Below are positions 12,858 through 14,312 of a stretch of 14,312 bases of DNA, piece after piece. Position 1 is the first letter of the stretch, and each line of letters starts with the position of its first letter. The position numbers were made by a program, and so were the translations under genes. Under the pieces are notes generated by a model. That model was not told the DNA's origin and made no database searches. It saw only the letters and a program-made list of their open reading frames with translations. Origin of the DNA: DATIGJ01 sp035644155. GTDB taxonomy: Bacteria; Patescibacteriota; Microgenomatia; Levybacterales; UBA12049. The DNA is taken from the NCBI GenBank assembly GCA_035644155.1, contig DASQPC010000053.1:1-14312 (forward strand), read 5' to 3'.

Positions 12858-14000
12858 ATGCGTGATCAAATCGTAAGATTAGCAAAAGATCTTATTACCA
12901 TTCCCTCAGTCAGCGGAGATATTGAAAAAGCAGTTGAAATTCTTGAATTTGGCAAGCAACAATTAGCAAATTTTGCATTTACTCCTTTTGTTTCAAATAC
13001 CTATCCCAGTCTCCTTTTTAGTAATCAAGGAACCGATCGAAGAACATTTAAAATAATTCTCAACGCGCATCTTGATGTCGTTCCAGGGAAAAAAGAGCAA
13101 TTTCATCCTTACGAGAAAGATGGCAAATTATACGGCAGAGGCGTTTTTGATATGAAAGCTGCGACTGCGGCAATGCTTCTTTTGTTTAAGAATGAGGCAC
13201 ATAAACTATCATTTCCTTTCGGTCTTCAATTAACAACAGATGAGGAACTAAGCGGTTTTCATGGCACACGATACCAAGTTGCTCAAGGAGTAAGAGCTGA
13301 TTTTGTTATTATGGGCGAATGTAATAGTAATTTAAGAGTGACGAATCAATCCAAGGGAAGACATTTGATAAAAATAATCATTGAAGGTAATACAGCTCAT
13401 GCAGCGTATCCGTGGCATGGCAAAAATGCCCTATGGGAAATGTATCAGGCCCTTAATCCGCTTATGCAGGCTTTTCCGACACCTAAAGAAGAAATATATA
13501 AAACAACTGTCAGCATAACACGCATTAAAACAGAAAATGACGCAACAAACAAAATTCCTGGTAACTGCACTGCTTTTCTTGATGTTCGTTATGCTCCAGA
13601 AGATAAAGATACTATCATTGCAAAAATTAAATCTTTATTGCCTTCAACCATTCGACTAGAGGCTGATCATCTACGACCCTATCACTCTGTTGAAGCAAAA
13701 AATAAATATATTACGAGTTTGAGAAAAATAACACAAGAAATTTACGGACAAGATTTACCTTTACGATTTGCTCATGCTACCTCTGACGCACCATTTTTTG
13801 CAGCAGTCGGATGTGATGCTATAGAATTTGGACCTGTAGGACAAAATGCTCACCAAGATAATGAATGGGTTGATAGTAACAGTTTGGAGACGTATTATTA
13901 TATTTTAAAAAAGTTTCTTGCAACTGTTGATACTCATGTTAAATCTTCTCCAAAAATCATAAATCTTTCTTCAGAAAAAAAAGCACTGTTACCTCTATGA
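12858..14000 (+). CDS. M20 family metallopeptidase/deacylase, copy 2
   Basis: A 380-residue paralogue of the preceding gene, one base downstream of its stop. Metal and catalytic residues are intact: H71 and D73 in AHLDVVPG, D98 in FDMKAA, E129-E130 in TDEELSG, E154 in MGECNSN and H332 in QNAHQDNEWV. E154 replaces the D155 of copy 1, the position where family members differ (Glu in DapE-like and Asp in some peptidases), so the two copies may prefer different substrates. The lid contains AHAAYPWHGKNALW (180-193). About 25 residues extend past the usual C-terminus (after FLATVD) and look disordered. The stop overlaps the next start (ATGA), implying coupled translation. Confidence 0.9.
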   Translation: MRDQIVRLAKDLITIPSVSGDIEKAVEILEFGKQQLANFAFTPFVSNTYPSLLFSNQGTDRRTFKIILNAHLDVVPGKKEQFHPYEKDGKLYGRGVFDMKAATAAMLLLFKNEAHKLSFPFGLQLTTDEELSGFHGTRYQVAQGVRADFVIMGECNSNLRVTNQSKGRHLIKIIIEGNTAHAAYPWHGKNALWEMYQALNPLMQAFPTPKEEIYKTTVSITRIKTENDATNKIPGNCTAFLDVRYAPEDKDTIIAKIKSLLPSTIRLEADHLRPYHSVEAKNKYITSLRKITQEIYGQDLPLRFAHATSDAPFFAAVGCDAIEFGPVGQNAHQDNEWVDSNSLETYYYILKKFLATVDTHVKSSPKIINLSSEKKALLPL

Positions 14001-14312
14001 CAGATCATATCATTGCGTTGGCAAAAAAATTTATTTCCATTCCCTCAGATGTGAACGATCGAGACATGTGTCTTACAATACTTGAAACAGCACAGGAAGA
14101 ATTAAAAAAGTTTTCTTTTACACCTTTTGTCAAAGACGGAATTCCCAGCATGCTCTACGTCAACACAAAAGAACCGACAAAAAACTGCAAGATAATTTTT
14201 AATGCGCACCTTGATGTTGTGCCCGGTATGCGTGAGCAATTCACTCCTTATGAAAGGAATAACAGACTTTATGGCAGAGGTGCCTATGATATGAAAAGCG
14301 CTGCCGCGGCAA
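13997..14312 (+). CDS. M20 family metallopeptidase/deacylase, copy 3 (cut by the window end)
   Basis: The ATG at 13997 overlaps the previous stop (13998-14000). The 105 codons present closely follow copies 1 and 2: an N-terminal IALAKKFISIPSD, then IIFNAHLDVVPG with H71 and D73, and LYGRGAYDMKSAAAA with D98. The E-E pair, the third acidic ligand and the last His lie beyond the window. Nothing so far suggests decay. Confidence 0.85.
   Translation, partial: MTDHIIALAKKFISIPSDVNDRDMCLTILETAQEELKKFSFTPFVKDGIPSMLYVNTKEPTKNCKIIFNAHLDVVPGMREQFTPYERNNRLYGRGAYDMKSAAAA

Noticed and set aside
1..14312. CRISPR array or alternative genetic code (UGA as Gly)
   Set aside because: No regularly spaced repeats were seen, and TGA ends the helicase, recombinase, lysozyme-upstream and M20 genes where the protein families end.

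Overview
The window most likely comes from a Candidate Phyla Radiation (Patescibacteria) bacterium, probably of the Microgenomates type. This is inferred from an AT-rich, tightly packed genome, a trigger factor without its PPIase domain, a protein resembling the CPR-restricted DUF5660 family, many apparently leaderless promoters (-10 box directly before the ATG), and TGA used as a normal stop. No rRNA or marker gene is present to confirm it.

Layout. (1) 1-800: an unrecognised membrane-anchored protein. (2) About 900-5805: a probable integrated element. It carries a small helical protein, a superfamily 1 helicase, a translationally coupled DUF2290-like partner with an apparent frameshift in an A7 tract, and a large serine recombinase whose last codons lie inside a tRNA-Leu gene. 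(3) 5784-6113: two minus-strand tRNA-Leu genes (GAG, CAG) behind one strong promoter. An 18-bp copy of the tRNA 5' end and a GC-rich repeat-like insert lie between promoter and tRNA. (4) 6148-7405: two paralogous exported or membrane-anchored lysozyme-fold proteins. (5) 7449-9099: tRNA-Leu(UAG), a short trigger factor, and the DUF5660-like protein. (6) 9113-14312: three transcription units in a row (a 604-aa protein, a 109-aa protein, and a tandem operon of at least three M20 metallopeptidases).

The most striking feature is in region 6. Each of the three units starts the same way: a sigma70-type promoter, a first-AUG ORF of 14-17 codons rich in Ile/Leu/Val/Phe and ending Thr-X-stop, a GGCGG(G) block right after the stop, a complementary (C)CCGCC block, a second GGCGG(G) block and T7. 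The regulated gene starts 5-7 nt after the T tract. In all three leaders the space between the first two blocks holds another hairpin, different in sequence but always able to pair. This looks like a repeated ribosome-mediated attenuator controlling a small regulon. Because one arm of that regulon is a set of peptidase/deacylase-type enzymes, a plausible inference is that amino-acid (perhaps branched-chain) shortage switches on peptide scavenging. That is a hypothesis from sequence alone.
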